This document shows, piece by piece, positions 34,567 through 43,295 of a DNA stretch of 64,000 nucleotides. The position numbers and the translations under genes are program-made. Origin of the DNA: Mongoliitalea lutea (lineage in GTDB: Bacteria > Bacteroidota > Bacteroidia > Cytophagales > Cyclobacteriaceae); the NCBI RefSeq assembly GCF_014652135.1, contig NZ_BMYF01000004.1, positions 62,001 through 126,000 of the forward strand, given 5' to 3'. Position 1 is the first letter of the stretch. The number at the start of each line of letters is the position of its first letter. The notes below the pieces were generated by a model. The model made no database searches and was not told where the DNA came from. It saw nothing but the letters and a program-made list of their open reading frames with translations.

Positions 34567-34770
34567 ATGGATTTAGCGAAGTTTGTGAAAGAAAAACGAC
34601 AGGCTGTACAATTAACACAAATTGAACTAGCTCAGAAAACGGGTGTAGGCCTGAGGTTTCTTAGGGAGTTAGAACAAGGAAAAGAAACATTACGAATGGA
34701 CAAAGTGAATCAAGTTCTTTCGATGTTCGGTCATAAACTAGGTCCTATTCAAAAAACACCAAATGAGTAA
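34567..34770 (+). CDS. hipB: HipB-like helix-turn-helix repressor
   Basis: 67 residues, a Cro/C1-type HTH of the HipB group: LAKFVKEKRQAVQLTQIELAQKTGV (helices 1-2), LRFLRELEQGKETLRMDKVN (recognition helix and following turn), and a short tail. It likely binds the three upstream palindromes and represses the operon. The gene overlaps hipS by 8 bp. In the E. coli HipBST system, HipB enhances neutralisation by HipS but does not itself neutralise the kinase. Confidence 0.85.
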   Translation: MDLAKFVKEKRQAVQLTQIELAQKTGVGLRFLRELEQGKETLRMDKVNQVLSMFGHKLGPIQKTPNE

Positions 34771-35089
34771 TAGAAGTGCTAAGATATGGATGCATGGATA
34801 CTTTGCAGGAATCTATGTACAAGATGAAATAGGCTATCATTTCACCTATAATCCCACTTATCTTAGTATAGAGGGGGTACAACCCATAAGTTTGACTTTA
34901 CCACTTCAAGAGACAAGTTTTCATTCATTAACGATGATCCCATTTTTTGACGGATTGATTCCGGAAGGTTGGTTATTGGATATAGCAGTAAACAATTGGA
35001 AACTCGATCCACGTGACCGAATGGGACTATTATTACTTTGCTGTAAGGATACGATTGGCGCAGTCAGCATCGAACCACTTAGTAAATAG
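34763..35089 (+). CDS. hipS: HipS-like (HipA N1 domain) small antitoxin
   Basis: 108 residues that equal the N-subdomain-1 of HipA as a separate gene: KIWMHGYFAGIYVQDEIGYHF, the conserved LSIEGVQPISLTLPLQ and FFDGLIPEGWLLD (HipA: FF-NLLPEG). In HipBST systems this piece is the antitoxin of the kinase. It ends 3 bp before hipT. The split rather than fused form is what makes this the tripartite type. Confidence 0.85.
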   Translation: MSNRSAKIWMHGYFAGIYVQDEIGYHFTYNPTYLSIEGVQPISLTLPLQETSFHSLTMIPFFDGLIPEGWLLDIAVNNWKLDPRDRMGLLLLCCKDTIGAVSIEPLSK

Positions 35090-35092
35090 TAT

Positions 35093-36031
35093 ATGGAAAA
35101 TAAGTGTCTATATTGTTATCAGTCTTTATTAGATACCGAAAAAGACTACCATGTCAAGTGTAGCAAAAAGATATTCGGATTTTCTCAAGCGCCAGAATTA
35201 CCTTATTCAGAATCACAGCTAAATGATTTAGCAAAAATTACCATTGCAAATCAAACAGGTCTGACTGGAGTGCAAGCTAAACTATCTTTACACATTTCGT
35301 CTGAGAGAAATACACCTAAGAAGTTTACTATCGTTGGCTTATGGGGAGGGTATATTTTGAAACCTGCTTCTTTACATTATCCACAACTTCCAGTAGTAGA
35401 AGATTTAACCATGCATTTGGCTGAGCTTGCTAAAATAAAAGTGGTTCCTCATGCACTTATCCGGTTAAAATCAGGCAATCTAGCTTATATCACCAAAAGA
35501 ATAGATCGATTGAAAAAATCGAAGATTCATATGGAAGATTTGTGCCAGCTTTCTCAACGGCTAACGGAGGATAAATACAGGGCTTCCTATGAACAAATCG
35601 CCAAAATCATCAAGTTATATTCCAAAACCCCTGGATTAGATCTAATCAATTTCTATGAACAGGTATTGTTTAGCTTCTTGACGGGTAATGCAGATATGCA
35701 TCTTAAGAACTTCTCCTTGATTTATCAACCTGATTTGGGCCCGGTATTGAGTCCAGCCTATGATTTAGTGAATACAGCTATTGTAAACCCTGCCGATCCC
35801 GAACAGTTGGCATTAACCCTTAACGGGAAAAAGAATCGAATAAAAAAAGCTGATTTTATAAAAGCATTTGATGGAGCGGGAATATTAGCCAAACAGCAAG
35901 AATATTTGTTTGACAACATGATCAAATCAAAATCCTCCTGGTTTGAAAGAATCGATATCAGTTTCCTTTCAGATGATTTTAAAGCATCTTATAAGGAGTT
36001 GATTCATGAAAGGTTTGAGATTTTAAAATAG
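35093..36031 (+). CDS. hipT: HipT-like serine/threonine kinase toxin
   Basis: 312 residues. N-terminal zinc-ribbon-like motif CLYCYQ ... YHVKC, then the HipA kinase core: TGLTGVQAKLSL (the loop that holds ATP phosphate), the catalytic GNADMHLKNFSLIY and the metal-binding LSPAYDLVNTAI. E. coli HipT phosphorylates TrpS, while HipA hits GltX; the target here is unknown. It lacks the N1 domain of full-length HipA, which is supplied by the preceding gene. The Cys4/His-like N-terminal ribbon is an extra not in E. coli HipA. Confidence 0.85.
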   Translation: MENKCLYCYQSLLDTEKDYHVKCSKKIFGFSQAPELPYSESQLNDLAKITIANQTGLTGVQAKLSLHISSERNTPKKFTIVGLWGGYILKPASLHYPQLPVVEDLTMHLAELAKIKVVPHALIRLKSGNLAYITKRIDRLKKSKIHMEDLCQLSQRLTEDKYRASYEQIAKIIKLYSKTPGLDLINFYEQVLFSFLTGNADMHLKNFSLIYQPDLGPVLSPAYDLVNTAIVNPADPEQLALTLNGKKNRIKKADFIKAFDGAGILAKQQEYLFDNMIKSKSSWFERIDISFLSDDFKASYKELIHERFEILK

Positions 36032-36115
36032 TAGATGGTTCCACAGCTATTTCAGCCTATCTTCATCTTAAGTTTAATCAACTACCAAAACTGAGTGCAT
36101 TATTAAATCTGATTC

Positions 36116-37249
36116 TCAAAAATCAATATTTAAAGCATCCACCATCTCCACCCAACGCTTCATCTTTTTTTGGATGACTTTCCAGTGATGCTGATCTTCT
36201 TCGGTAATCAGTGAAATCGCCTCTCCCTGCATGCCTGCCCTACCGGTTCTACCAATCCTGTGGATATAATCTTTGGGTGAGCGGGGTAATTCAAAATTGA
36301 CCACATAAGGCAAGGCCTGAATGTCAATTCCTCGTGCCGCCAAGTCAGTGGCTACAAGTACCCGAACTTTCCCTCCCTTGAACTGTTTCAGGGCTTCCAT
36401 ACGCGCCCCCTGACTCTTATCCCCATGAAATGCCATGGCTTGGATGCCATGTTTGTTGAGTTTGGTGGTCAAGTTATCGGCAGTACGAATCGATGAAGCA
36501 AAAACCAACACTTGTTGCCAATTACCTTCTGAAATCAAATGTCTTAATAGGGGCCCTTTTTTCTCTTGCGTGATCAAATAAGCCGTCTGATTAATTAAAT
36601 CCGGCGTGACCTCTTCTGCTTGTATCTCAATCTTCAAAGGATTTTTTAACAACTTCCCGATCAAACCTTCGACTGTTTCATCCATCGTGGCTGAAAACAA
36701 GATGTTTTGACGCTTCTTAGGCAGGCGAGCAAGGATTTCATCCAACTCCAGCTTGAAACCCAAACTCAAGACCTTATCTGCTTCATCCAAAACCAAGGTT
36801 CGTAAGCGATCAAGGGTAATGGCATTTTTAGCAAGCAGATCCAACAAACGCCCCGGAGTCGCCACCAAGATATCCGTTCCATTCAAATTCATCATCTGAG
36901 GATTGATGGAAACCCCTCCGAAGACTGCCATACTTTTTACTTTACGGGGCAGATGTTTTCCAAAAAATCGAACAACCTCTTCTACCTGCGCAGCAAGCTC
37001 CCGAGTGGGGACAATCACCAATATCGGGATAGACCGTGTCCGATGATTTTCGATCCCTTGCAAGTCCTCCAAAATCGGAAGTATGTAAGAAGCTGTTTTC
37101 CCAGAACCAGTTTGTGCCAACCCCAACAAATCCCGCTTTTGAAGAATAGCCGGAATTGCCTCTACCTGTATAGGATATGGGGCTTCATAATTGGCTTGAT
37201 TGATGGCTTGTACTAGAGATGGGGATAAACCGAGATCGGAAAAATTCAT
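36116..37249 (-). CDS. DEAD-box ATP-dependent RNA helicase
   Basis: 377 residues, a minimal RecA-RecA core: Q motif region YEAPYPIQVEAIP, motif I AQTGSGKT, Ia PTRELAAQVEEVV, II LDEADKV, III SAT, V ATDLAARGIDIQ and VI HRIGRTGR. It has almost no C-terminal extension, so it is closer to RhlE than to CsdA, and probably acts in ribosome assembly or RNA decay at low temperature. Single gene; the promoter lies in the short gap before 37300. Confidence 0.93.
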   Translation of the reverse strand: MNFSDLGLSPSLVQAINQANYEAPYPIQVEAIPAILQKRDLLGLAQTGSGKTASYILPILEDLQGIENHRTRSIPILVIVPTRELAAQVEEVVRFFGKHLPRKVKSMAVFGGVSINPQMMNLNGTDILVATPGRLLDLLAKNAITLDRLRTLVLDEADKVLSLGFKLELDEILARLPKKRQNILFSATMDETVEGLIGKLLKNPLKIEIQAEEVTPDLINQTAYLITQEKKGPLLRHLISEGNWQQVLVFASSIRTADNLTTKLNKHGIQAMAFHGDKSQGARMEALKQFKGGKVRVLVATDLAARGIDIQALPYVVNFELPRSPKDYIHRIGRTGRAGMQGEAISLITEEDQHHWKVIQKKMKRWVEMVDALNIDF

Positions 37250-37389
37250 ACGTTGACTGACTTTTATGCAAAGGTAGTCAATTTACAATGAAGGTTTGCA
37301 TAAAGAAGCTTCCCACGAAGATACTAAGGCATCAAGAGATTTCTTATTTTGTACCTCAGAGCCTTCGTAGGGAAATTTTAATAACTTTT

Positions 37390-38655
37390 CTATGCAAATG
37401 CTTGATCAATCGCTGGGCTTGGTTGAGTAAAATACTGGGGCCCATTTTCGGTCATGTAAAAGCAATCTTCCAAGCGTACGCCAAACTCCCCGACAATATA
37501 GATGCCTGGTTCATTGCTGAAACACATCCCTGCCTGAAGAGGGGTATCATTTCCCCTCACCAAATTGGTCCACTCATGCCCATCCATACCAATTCCATGG
37601 CCTAAGCGATGGGAAAAATATCGGTAATCCGGACCGAAGCCTGCGCTATCGATAACCGCTCGTGCTGCTGCATCTAGTTGCTCGCAGGTAGTACCAGGTT
37701 GTTTGGCCAATTCAAAAGCCGCTGTCTGTGCCTCTTTTACTACGTCCCACACTTCCTTCTGCCTGTCATTGTGCTCTCCAAAAACAATGGTTCTGCTGAT
37801 ATCGGATTTATAGCCCTCCACGGTGCAACCACCATCCGCAAGGATAATAGCTCCCGGTTTGAGCACCTGCGTTTTGCTACTGCCATGAGGGAAGGCAGAC
37901 CACTCTCCAAAATTAGCCCCTATAGAACCGTTGAAGCCTAATTTCTTATGGGCATCTGCTGCAATATCCCGGAAGTCATACTGATTCATCCCCTCTTCCA
38001 AAGAATCAAACAAGATTTTGTAGGCTTCAATAGTAGCGGTATTTGCAGCTTGCATCAAGGCAATTTCCGCTAGAGACTTGTACATGCGACAGCCTGCCGT
38101 CACTCCATCCCCATTGACAAAATTGAGTCGGGCTGTTTCGTTTTTGATCCCTTCATACAGGAAAAAGCGGCAGCGTTCCTCCATGGCAATTTTTTGATTG
38201 GGGGTACCTAAATCCTTTAACAATTTGGCAGTCAGCGCATAGGGACTTTCATGCTCCTCCCATGTCAAGACCTGATTCCCAAACTTCACCAACTCCTCCA
38301 CTTTATCTCTCTCAAAACCTGGACAGATGTAGGAAATGTCCCCTTTTGCAGGAATAACCGCAGCAACCATGCGCTCGGAAAGGAAGAAATCAAAATCCAA
38401 GAAGTACTTCATGCTAGTTCCTGGTTCTAGGAAAAGTGCATCGATTTTTTGCTCTTGCATCAACTGCTGAGCCTTGGCTATTCTGGACAAGCGCTCCTCT
38501 CTGCTGATGGGCTGAATCGCCAAATTCAAGGGTTGAATGGCACTGGATGGTGGGGATGAGTCCTGATTTTCAGAAGTGGAGCAAGCAAAAGCAGGCAAGG
38601 CTAATGCTGGAGTGAGGGATGCCCATTTGACAAATGATCTTCGGTTAAGTTTCAT
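37390..38655 (-). CDS. M24 family Xaa-Pro peptidase, Tat-exported
   Basis: 421 residues. The N-terminus NRRSFVKWASLTPALALPAFACS carries a twin-arginine motif and a lipobox-like Cys, so it should fold in the cytosol and be exported with its metals. The C-terminal pita-bread fold has all metal ligands: LADGGCTVEGYKSDISRT (two Asp), HRLGHGIGMDGHE (His), NEPGIYI (Glu) and GVRLEDCF (Glu). Aminopeptidase P-type N-domain occupies about 50-185. It should cleave X-Pro bonds in the periplasm, complementing the DPP IV at 3856. Confidence 0.9.
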   Translation of the reverse strand: MKLNRRSFVKWASLTPALALPAFACSTSENQDSSPPSSAIQPLNLAIQPISREERLSRIAKAQQLMQEQKIDALFLEPGTSMKYFLDFDFFLSERMVAAVIPAKGDISYICPGFERDKVEELVKFGNQVLTWEEHESPYALTAKLLKDLGTPNQKIAMEERCRFFLYEGIKNETARLNFVNGDGVTAGCRMYKSLAEIALMQAANTATIEAYKILFDSLEEGMNQYDFRDIAADAHKKLGFNGSIGANFGEWSAFPHGSSKTQVLKPGAIILADGGCTVEGYKSDISRTIVFGEHNDRQKEVWDVVKEAQTAAFELAKQPGTTCEQLDAAARAVIDSAGFGPDYRYFSHRLGHGIGMDGHEWTNLVRGNDTPLQAGMCFSNEPGIYIVGEFGVRLEDCFYMTENGPQYFTQPSPAIDQAFA

Positions 38656-38807
38656 GGTTGTGTGGTTTTTCAGAAAAATAAAAAATTCCAGCTGACTTTA
38701 CTTCCTCATTCCTATTCATTTACTCCTGAATTACACCAAAGGTCAAAAACCCTAGTCAAAAAGTTTTTGCAAATGTTCTCCGCTTTACCGTATTTAGGGG
38801 CAGTAAA

Positions 38808-38882
38808 GGAACTTTAGCTCAGTTGGTTTAGAGCGCTGCCTTGACAGGGCAGAGGTCGTGGGTTCGAATCCCTCAAGTTCCA
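38808..38882 (+). tRNA. tRNA-Val (GAC)
   Basis: Cloverleaf: acceptor GGAACTT/AAGTTCC, D-stem GCTC/GAGC, anticodon stem CTGCC/GGCAG with loop TTGACAG, so anticodon GAC (Val), T-arm GTGGG TTCGAAT CCCTC, discriminator A. CCA is not encoded. A 90-codon open frame on the other strand runs through it and is a shadow. Confidence 0.97.
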
Positions 38883-39384
38883 CTTTTTTTGAAGCGAGAA
38901 GCGAGAGTTTAGAAATTAGACATGAATTTGATACTCTTAAAGATTTTTTGGAAAAGAAAGAAGATACAAGACCCATATGAATTGGGCAACTTTTCCAAAG
39001 GAGTTGGAAGAGTTTGAAAAAACATTCAGGCCAGGTCAAAACCTGTACTCCGAATTCGCTAAACAATACGCTATAGACGCTGACGATAACCCCATTTTGT
39101 TTATATATTCATTCAAAAAGTAGCGTTGATTTGAAGATTTGCCACCTAATTAAAATTCATATTTTTAGCTAAATTTATGAAGTTGACTTCAGGTATTTAG
39201 CTAAATTCTTTAAGATATTTCAGGAAACCTATCCGGAGTCAGCGTTTAAAGTCATAAGTCCAGAGATTTTTTATGAATTGGCGGGTTTGGGATAATTATC
39301 ATATGATGAATAACTATCTATTAGCCAGTTGGAAAACCTTCATGTTAAGATTTTCGATGTGAACAATTTTGATTAAATTTAACT
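38883..39384 (+). other. degenerate intergenic stretch with small ORF and gene fragment
   Basis: The 500 bp after the tRNA hold a 48-codon frame (38977-39123, MNWATFPKELEEFEKTF...) with no clear ribosome site, then a startless frame (39182-39295) reading FRYLAKFFKIFQETYPESAF to its stop at ELAGLG. Both look like decayed coding DNA, perhaps of one small gene. A GAAGCGAGAAGCGAGAG string at its left edge recurs at 42862. Confidence 0.35.
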
Positions 39385-39993
39385 ATGGAAAAGGATATCG
39401 AAAAATCATTGCTAAAAGAACCTGATCTTAGCTATGGGCATTACACGTATGCAGATTACTTGACCTGGGAGATGGAGGAAATGGTTGAATTGATCAAAGG
39501 GAAAATTTTCAAGAAAGCGGCCGCTCCCAAAAGGATTCATCAATGGTTAACTGGAAATCTTCACACAGAGCTAAATATGTTTTTGAAAGGCAAAAAATGC
39601 CAAACATATATAGCTCCATTTGACGTCAGGCTTCCTGTGAACTCTAAAAATGACGATAAAATTTTTACAGTCGTCCAACCAGATATCTGCGTCGTATGTG
39701 ATTTAGGGAAATTAGATGAACGAGGATGTATAGGAGCCCCGGATTTGGTTGTGGAAGTTTTATCTCCTAGCAACAATCAAGTAGAACTTCGTCACAAATA
39801 TGAAGTGTATGAAGAATCGGGCGTAAAAGAGTACTGGTTGGTAATCCCTGACAGCCAAACCCTCTTGATTTATTCCTTGGTCAATGAAAAATTCAAGGCC
39901 TCCCGATTAATGACCACCGGAGACCTCGCGCAGTCTTCAGTAATCCAAGGCTTTGAGCTAAATCTAGAGGAGTTTTTTGGGGGTTTTAAATAA
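39385..39993 (+). CDS. Uma2 family endonuclease-like protein (DUF820)
   Basis: 202 residues of the Uma2/DUF820 restriction-endonuclease fold: LTWEMEEMVELIKGKIFKKA at the start, FDVRLPVNSKNDDKIFTVVQPDICVVCD, and GAPDLVVEVLSPSNNQVELRHKYEVYEESGVKEYWLV, which includes the family's catalytic D-x-E-x strand followed by the K of HKYEVY. Members are numerous in cyanobacteria and Bacteroidota; cellular role mostly unknown. Stands alone. Confidence 0.85.
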   Translation: MEKDIEKSLLKEPDLSYGHYTYADYLTWEMEEMVELIKGKIFKKAAAPKRIHQWLTGNLHTELNMFLKGKKCQTYIAPFDVRLPVNSKNDDKIFTVVQPDICVVCDLGKLDERGCIGAPDLVVEVLSPSNNQVELRHKYEVYEESGVKEYWLVIPDSQTLLIYSLVNEKFKASRLMTTGDLAQSSVIQGFELNLEEFFGGFK

Positions 39994-40079
39994 AAAATAC
40001 CAATTTTTTTCCTCAGCTTCAGTCTCATCGTGAGAAAATTTTCTTTACATCCAAAAATATCTACTGTCGCCTCCAATTA

Positions 40080-40262
40080 TTTCACAAAGTATATTTCAAT
40101 CTCTAGATTGAAGCAAATCTATCGGTCAATTCCAATATCTTATTATCCATCAATATCAATCAATATCTCACCAATTATTTCAATCTTCCGATCCAGTTAA
40201 TCATATCTGTCATTCCTACTATCTATCAATATCAACCAATATCCGATATCCACCCCCAATTT
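40080..40262. repeat. ATATC-type low-complexity repeat stretch, member of a dispersed family
   Basis: Several overlapping copies of ATATCAATCAATATC and ATATCAACCAATATCC with C-rich spacers in the gap before the M14 gene. The same words appear at 59895-59932. No ORF crosses it. Confidence 0.55.
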
Positions 40263-40333
40263 CCCCCATCCTCAAAAATCATTTTGCCCCCTTCTCCAAA
40301 TAGCCTTATCTTACCGATTCAAATATTTCATCT

Positions 40334-42859
40334 ATGAAGAAACTATATACCCTTCTGTTAGTACTACTCATCAGCATACAGGTGATGGCGCAAAAAAGCC
40401 CGGAAGAATTCCTTGGTTATGCTTTAGGAGAACGATTCACTCCCCATCATCGAGTGGTGGCTTATTTTGAGCACCTAGCCTCCACACTTCCAAATGTGCA
40501 ATTGGTGCATTATGGAGAAACTTACGAACACAGACCCTTGTTTGTAGCAATTATCTCCAGCCCAGAGAATATGTCCAACTTGGAAAATATCCGCTTGGAC
40601 AACCTGCGTCGTACAGGCATGCTTGAGGGAACACCTTCCACAGCGGTGGCCATGAACTGGATGCAGTACAATGTACACGGAAATGAGGCGGTGGCTACAG
40701 AAGCTGCCATGAAAACATTCTGGCAAGTGGCCAATCCTGCCAATGCAGAGGCTAAGGAATGGTTGAAAAATCAAGTATTGATCTTAGATCCTTGCGCCAA
40801 TCCTGATGGAAAGGACCGCTACACGGTTTGGTATAACCAAAAACAAAACAAACGCCTACAACCAGACCCACAATCCATGGAGCACTTCGAGCCTTGGCCA
40901 GGTGGCAGACCTAATCACTACCTGATGGACTTGAATAGAGACTGGGCTTGGCAAACACAAAAAGAAACGGAGCAACGCATCCAATTATATCATCAGTGGA
41001 TGCCTCATCTATTTGTAGATTTTCACGAGCAAGGGATCAACGAGCCTTTCTACTTTGCTCCTGCTGCTCAGCCCCTACATGAGCAAATCAGCCCATTCCA
41101 ATTCGAATTCCAGACAATTTACGGTCAGCATACTGCTTCTAAATTTGACGAAAATGGCTGGTTTTACTTTACTAAAGAACGTTTTGACTTGCTTTATCCT
41201 GCCTATGGAGATACTTGGCCGACTTACAATGGTGCTATCGGTATGACCATTGAAAAAGGCGGATCGGGTCGCGCGGGACTGGGCATGTTGAATGCTTTGG
41301 GAGACACCGTTACCCTTACCGAGCGCATTGCCCATACACATGTAGCAGGTATTTCGGCTGTGGAAGTAGCTTCCAAAAACGCACAAAAACTGGCAGATGA
41401 GTTTGCCAAGTATTTCAAATCCAACAGCAGCAACCCAAGAGCCAAATACAAAAGTTTTGTTATCAAGGGCGACCAAAATCCTGAGCGCGTCAATGCTTTA
41501 CTCAAGTTATTGGATAAAAATGGCATTCAGTACGGCTTTGCAGGTAACCGAACTGGTCTGAGAGGTTTGGATTATAACAGTGGGAAATCCGCAACATTCT
41601 CTACATCAGAAAAAGACATTGTGGTCAATGCTTATCAGCCAAAATCTGTCCTAACACAAATTCTTTTTGAGCCGGAAGCAGTCTTGCAGGATAGCATCAC
41701 CTATGACATCACTAGCTGGGCTTTGCCATATGCCTATGGTGTACAAGCCTATGCCATGGAAACCCGCTTAGATGCGGCTAAAAAATTCGAAAAACCAACA
41801 TTCAATCCCAATTCAGTAAACGGCAAACCATTGGCATATCTTGCTCCATGGCATGCGACTGTGCATGCGAAGTTTTTGGCAGCCTTGATCAATGAAGGTA
41901 TCCGTGTACGTTTTGCAGAATATCCATTTGAGATTGGAGGTCAATCCTACGCGGCAGGTACCTTGATTATCCACCGCAACGGCAATCAATACCTAGCCGA
42001 TTACGATCAAAAAGTAGTGGACTTGGCCAATCAATTCCAAATCAACTTGACCGCTACCAACTCTGCCTATGTAGACAAGGGCAAGGACTTTGGATCTTCA
42101 GATGTACGACCAATTGTACAGCCTAAAGTTGCTTTGCTAGGCGGCACAGGGATTTCTTCCTTGAATTTCGGTGAAATCTGGTACTTCTTTGAGCAGGAGT
42201 TAGACTATCCACTGAGCATTTTGGAAGCCGATAATTTGGGCAGATTCGACCTGTCTACGTACAATGTACTCATCATGCCTTCGAGCTGGGGTTCCTATTT
42301 GTCTGAAAATAACCTTAAGAAAGTCATGGACTGGGTTCGTGCAGGTGGAAAAATAATCGCTATCGAAAATGCTGTCAGCGCCTTTGCGGACAAAGCTGGT
42401 TTCTCACTCAGCCAATACGATACCGACGAAGAGAAAAAAACCGCTGAGAAGGAAGCAAAAGCCATTCAGACTGTTGAACGCTTGGAACCTTATCAGGAAC
42501 GAGAGCGCATGGGCATCTCCACCACTGCTGCCGGCGCTATCTATCAATTACGCATAGACCAAACACACCCTTTAGGTTTCGGTTTGGGTGAAAATTTCTA
42601 CACGCTTAAAAACAATGGTTCCCGTTATGCCTACTTGAATAATGGAGTCAACGTGGGAATTATCCCGAACTTAGATGCCTACAGATTTGGGTACATTGGC
42701 CACAAAATCAAACCAAAAATGGCTCAATCCATGGTATATGGTGTGGAAAATATGGGCAGAGGCCAAGTCGTTTACATGGTGGATAACCCTATGTTCCGTT
42801 CCTTCTGGGAAAATGGCAAGCTGTTGATGGCGAATGCGGTGTTTTTGGTAGGACAATGA
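40334..42859 (+). CDS. M14 family zinc carboxypeptidase, exported
   Basis: 841 residues with signal peptide (LLVLLISIQVMAQ). Zinc motif HGNEAVATEA (HxxE) in the N-terminal third and the later ligand region LFVDFHEQGINEPFYF (third His). The C-terminal 350 residues add a glutamine-amidotransferase-like/accessory region with LPSSWGSYLSENNLKKVMDW. This is the large bacterial M14 form found in Bacteroidota. Probably cleaves peptides or peptidoglycan-derived peptides at the surface. Single gene; repeats lie on both sides. Confidence 0.88.
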   Translation: MKKLYTLLLVLLISIQVMAQKSPEEFLGYALGERFTPHHRVVAYFEHLASTLPNVQLVHYGETYEHRPLFVAIISSPENMSNLENIRLDNLRRTGMLEGTPSTAVAMNWMQYNVHGNEAVATEAAMKTFWQVANPANAEAKEWLKNQVLILDPCANPDGKDRYTVWYNQKQNKRLQPDPQSMEHFEPWPGGRPNHYLMDLNRDWAWQTQKETEQRIQLYHQWMPHLFVDFHEQGINEPFYFAPAAQPLHEQISPFQFEFQTIYGQHTASKFDENGWFYFTKERFDLLYPAYGDTWPTYNGAIGMTIEKGGSGRAGLGMLNALGDTVTLTERIAHTHVAGISAVEVASKNAQKLADEFAKYFKSNSSNPRAKYKSFVIKGDQNPERVNALLKLLDKNGIQYGFAGNRTGLRGLDYNSGKSATFSTSEKDIVVNAYQPKSVLTQILFEPEAVLQDSITYDITSWALPYAYGVQAYAMETRLDAAKKFEKPTFNPNSVNGKPLAYLAPWHATVHAKFLAALINEGIRVRFAEYPFEIGGQSYAAGTLIIHRNGNQYLADYDQKVVDLANQFQINLTATNSAYVDKGKDFGSSDVRPIVQPKVALLGGTGISSLNFGEIWYFFEQELDYPLSILEADNLGRFDLSTYNVLIMPSSWGSYLSENNLKKVMDWVRAGGKIIAIENAVSAFADKAGFSLSQYDTDEEKKTAEKEAKAIQTVERLEPYQERERMGISTTAAGAIYQLRIDQTHPLGFGLGENFYTLKNNGSRYAYLNNGVNVGIIPNLDAYRFGYIGHKIKPKMAQSMVYGVENMGRGQVVYMVDNPMFRSFWENGKLLMANAVFLVGQ

Positions 42860-42915
42860 TAGAGACGAGAGATTAGAAGCGAGAGACTAGAAACAAAGAT
42901 GAATAATGAGTAAAA

Positions 42916-42974
42916 ACCATTAAGGGATTAAGGAAATTAAGGAGGGTCTTAATGACCCTTAATCCCTTAATGGT
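42916..42974. repeat. perfect palindrome (cruciform) of the ACCATTAAGG family
   Basis: Arms ACCATTAAGGGATTAAGG (42916-42933) and CCTTAATCCCTTAATGGT (42957-42974) are exact inverted copies, 18 bp each. Inside, ATTAAG and CTTAAT pair again. The same core words recur in the 97-bp tandem repeats at 58003-58360. Confidence 0.8.
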
Positions 42975-43002
42975 AAAAAATATACGATATTTTTACTGCA
43001 GG

Positions 43003-43050
43003 ACTAGTAAAATTATCCGATAATTTACCTACCGTACTAGTAAAATTATC
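43003..43050. repeat. direct repeat of ACTAGTAAAATTATC with AT palindrome
   Basis: ACTAGTAAAATTATC at 43003-43017 and again at 43036-43050, 33 bp apart. AAATTATC / GATAATTT (43010-43026) around a single C forms a near-perfect palindrome. May be operators for the DUF4221 gene or an old repeat. Confidence 0.4.
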
Positions 43051-43142
43051 TGATTTTCCTCTACGCGTAATTAGCTCCTATAGCCTGATAGTACTTAAGG
43101 GCAAAAAAATCAACCCTTGCTTTTCACATTAAATTTTTGATT

Positions 43143-43175
43143 TTTTAAGGTCAGGTGTGTTTTTCGACCTTAAAA
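43143..43175. terminator. terminator-like hairpin TTTTAAGGTC/GACCTTAAAA
   Basis: A 10-bp perfect inverted repeat with a 13-base loop, flanked by T and A runs, about 120 bp before the DUF4221 start. It could end transcription from either side. Confidence 0.45.
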
Positions 43176-43295
43176 GTGATGTGGGAAAATCCATCTGGCA
43201 TTAGAATTTAAAAATTTTAAGGTAACCGCGTTTCTAAAACAATTTTTTGTTTCTCAATTATTTCATTAACTTTTTAGTATCAAAACTGAAGCTTT

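Noticed and set aside
38794-39066. 90-codon minus-strand frame
   Set aside because: It runs through the tRNA-Val gene on the opposite strand and has no support as a gene.
40080-40333. Promoter array for the M14 gene
   Set aside because: The words are low complexity and appear again beside hemH in a place without a matching promoter role.
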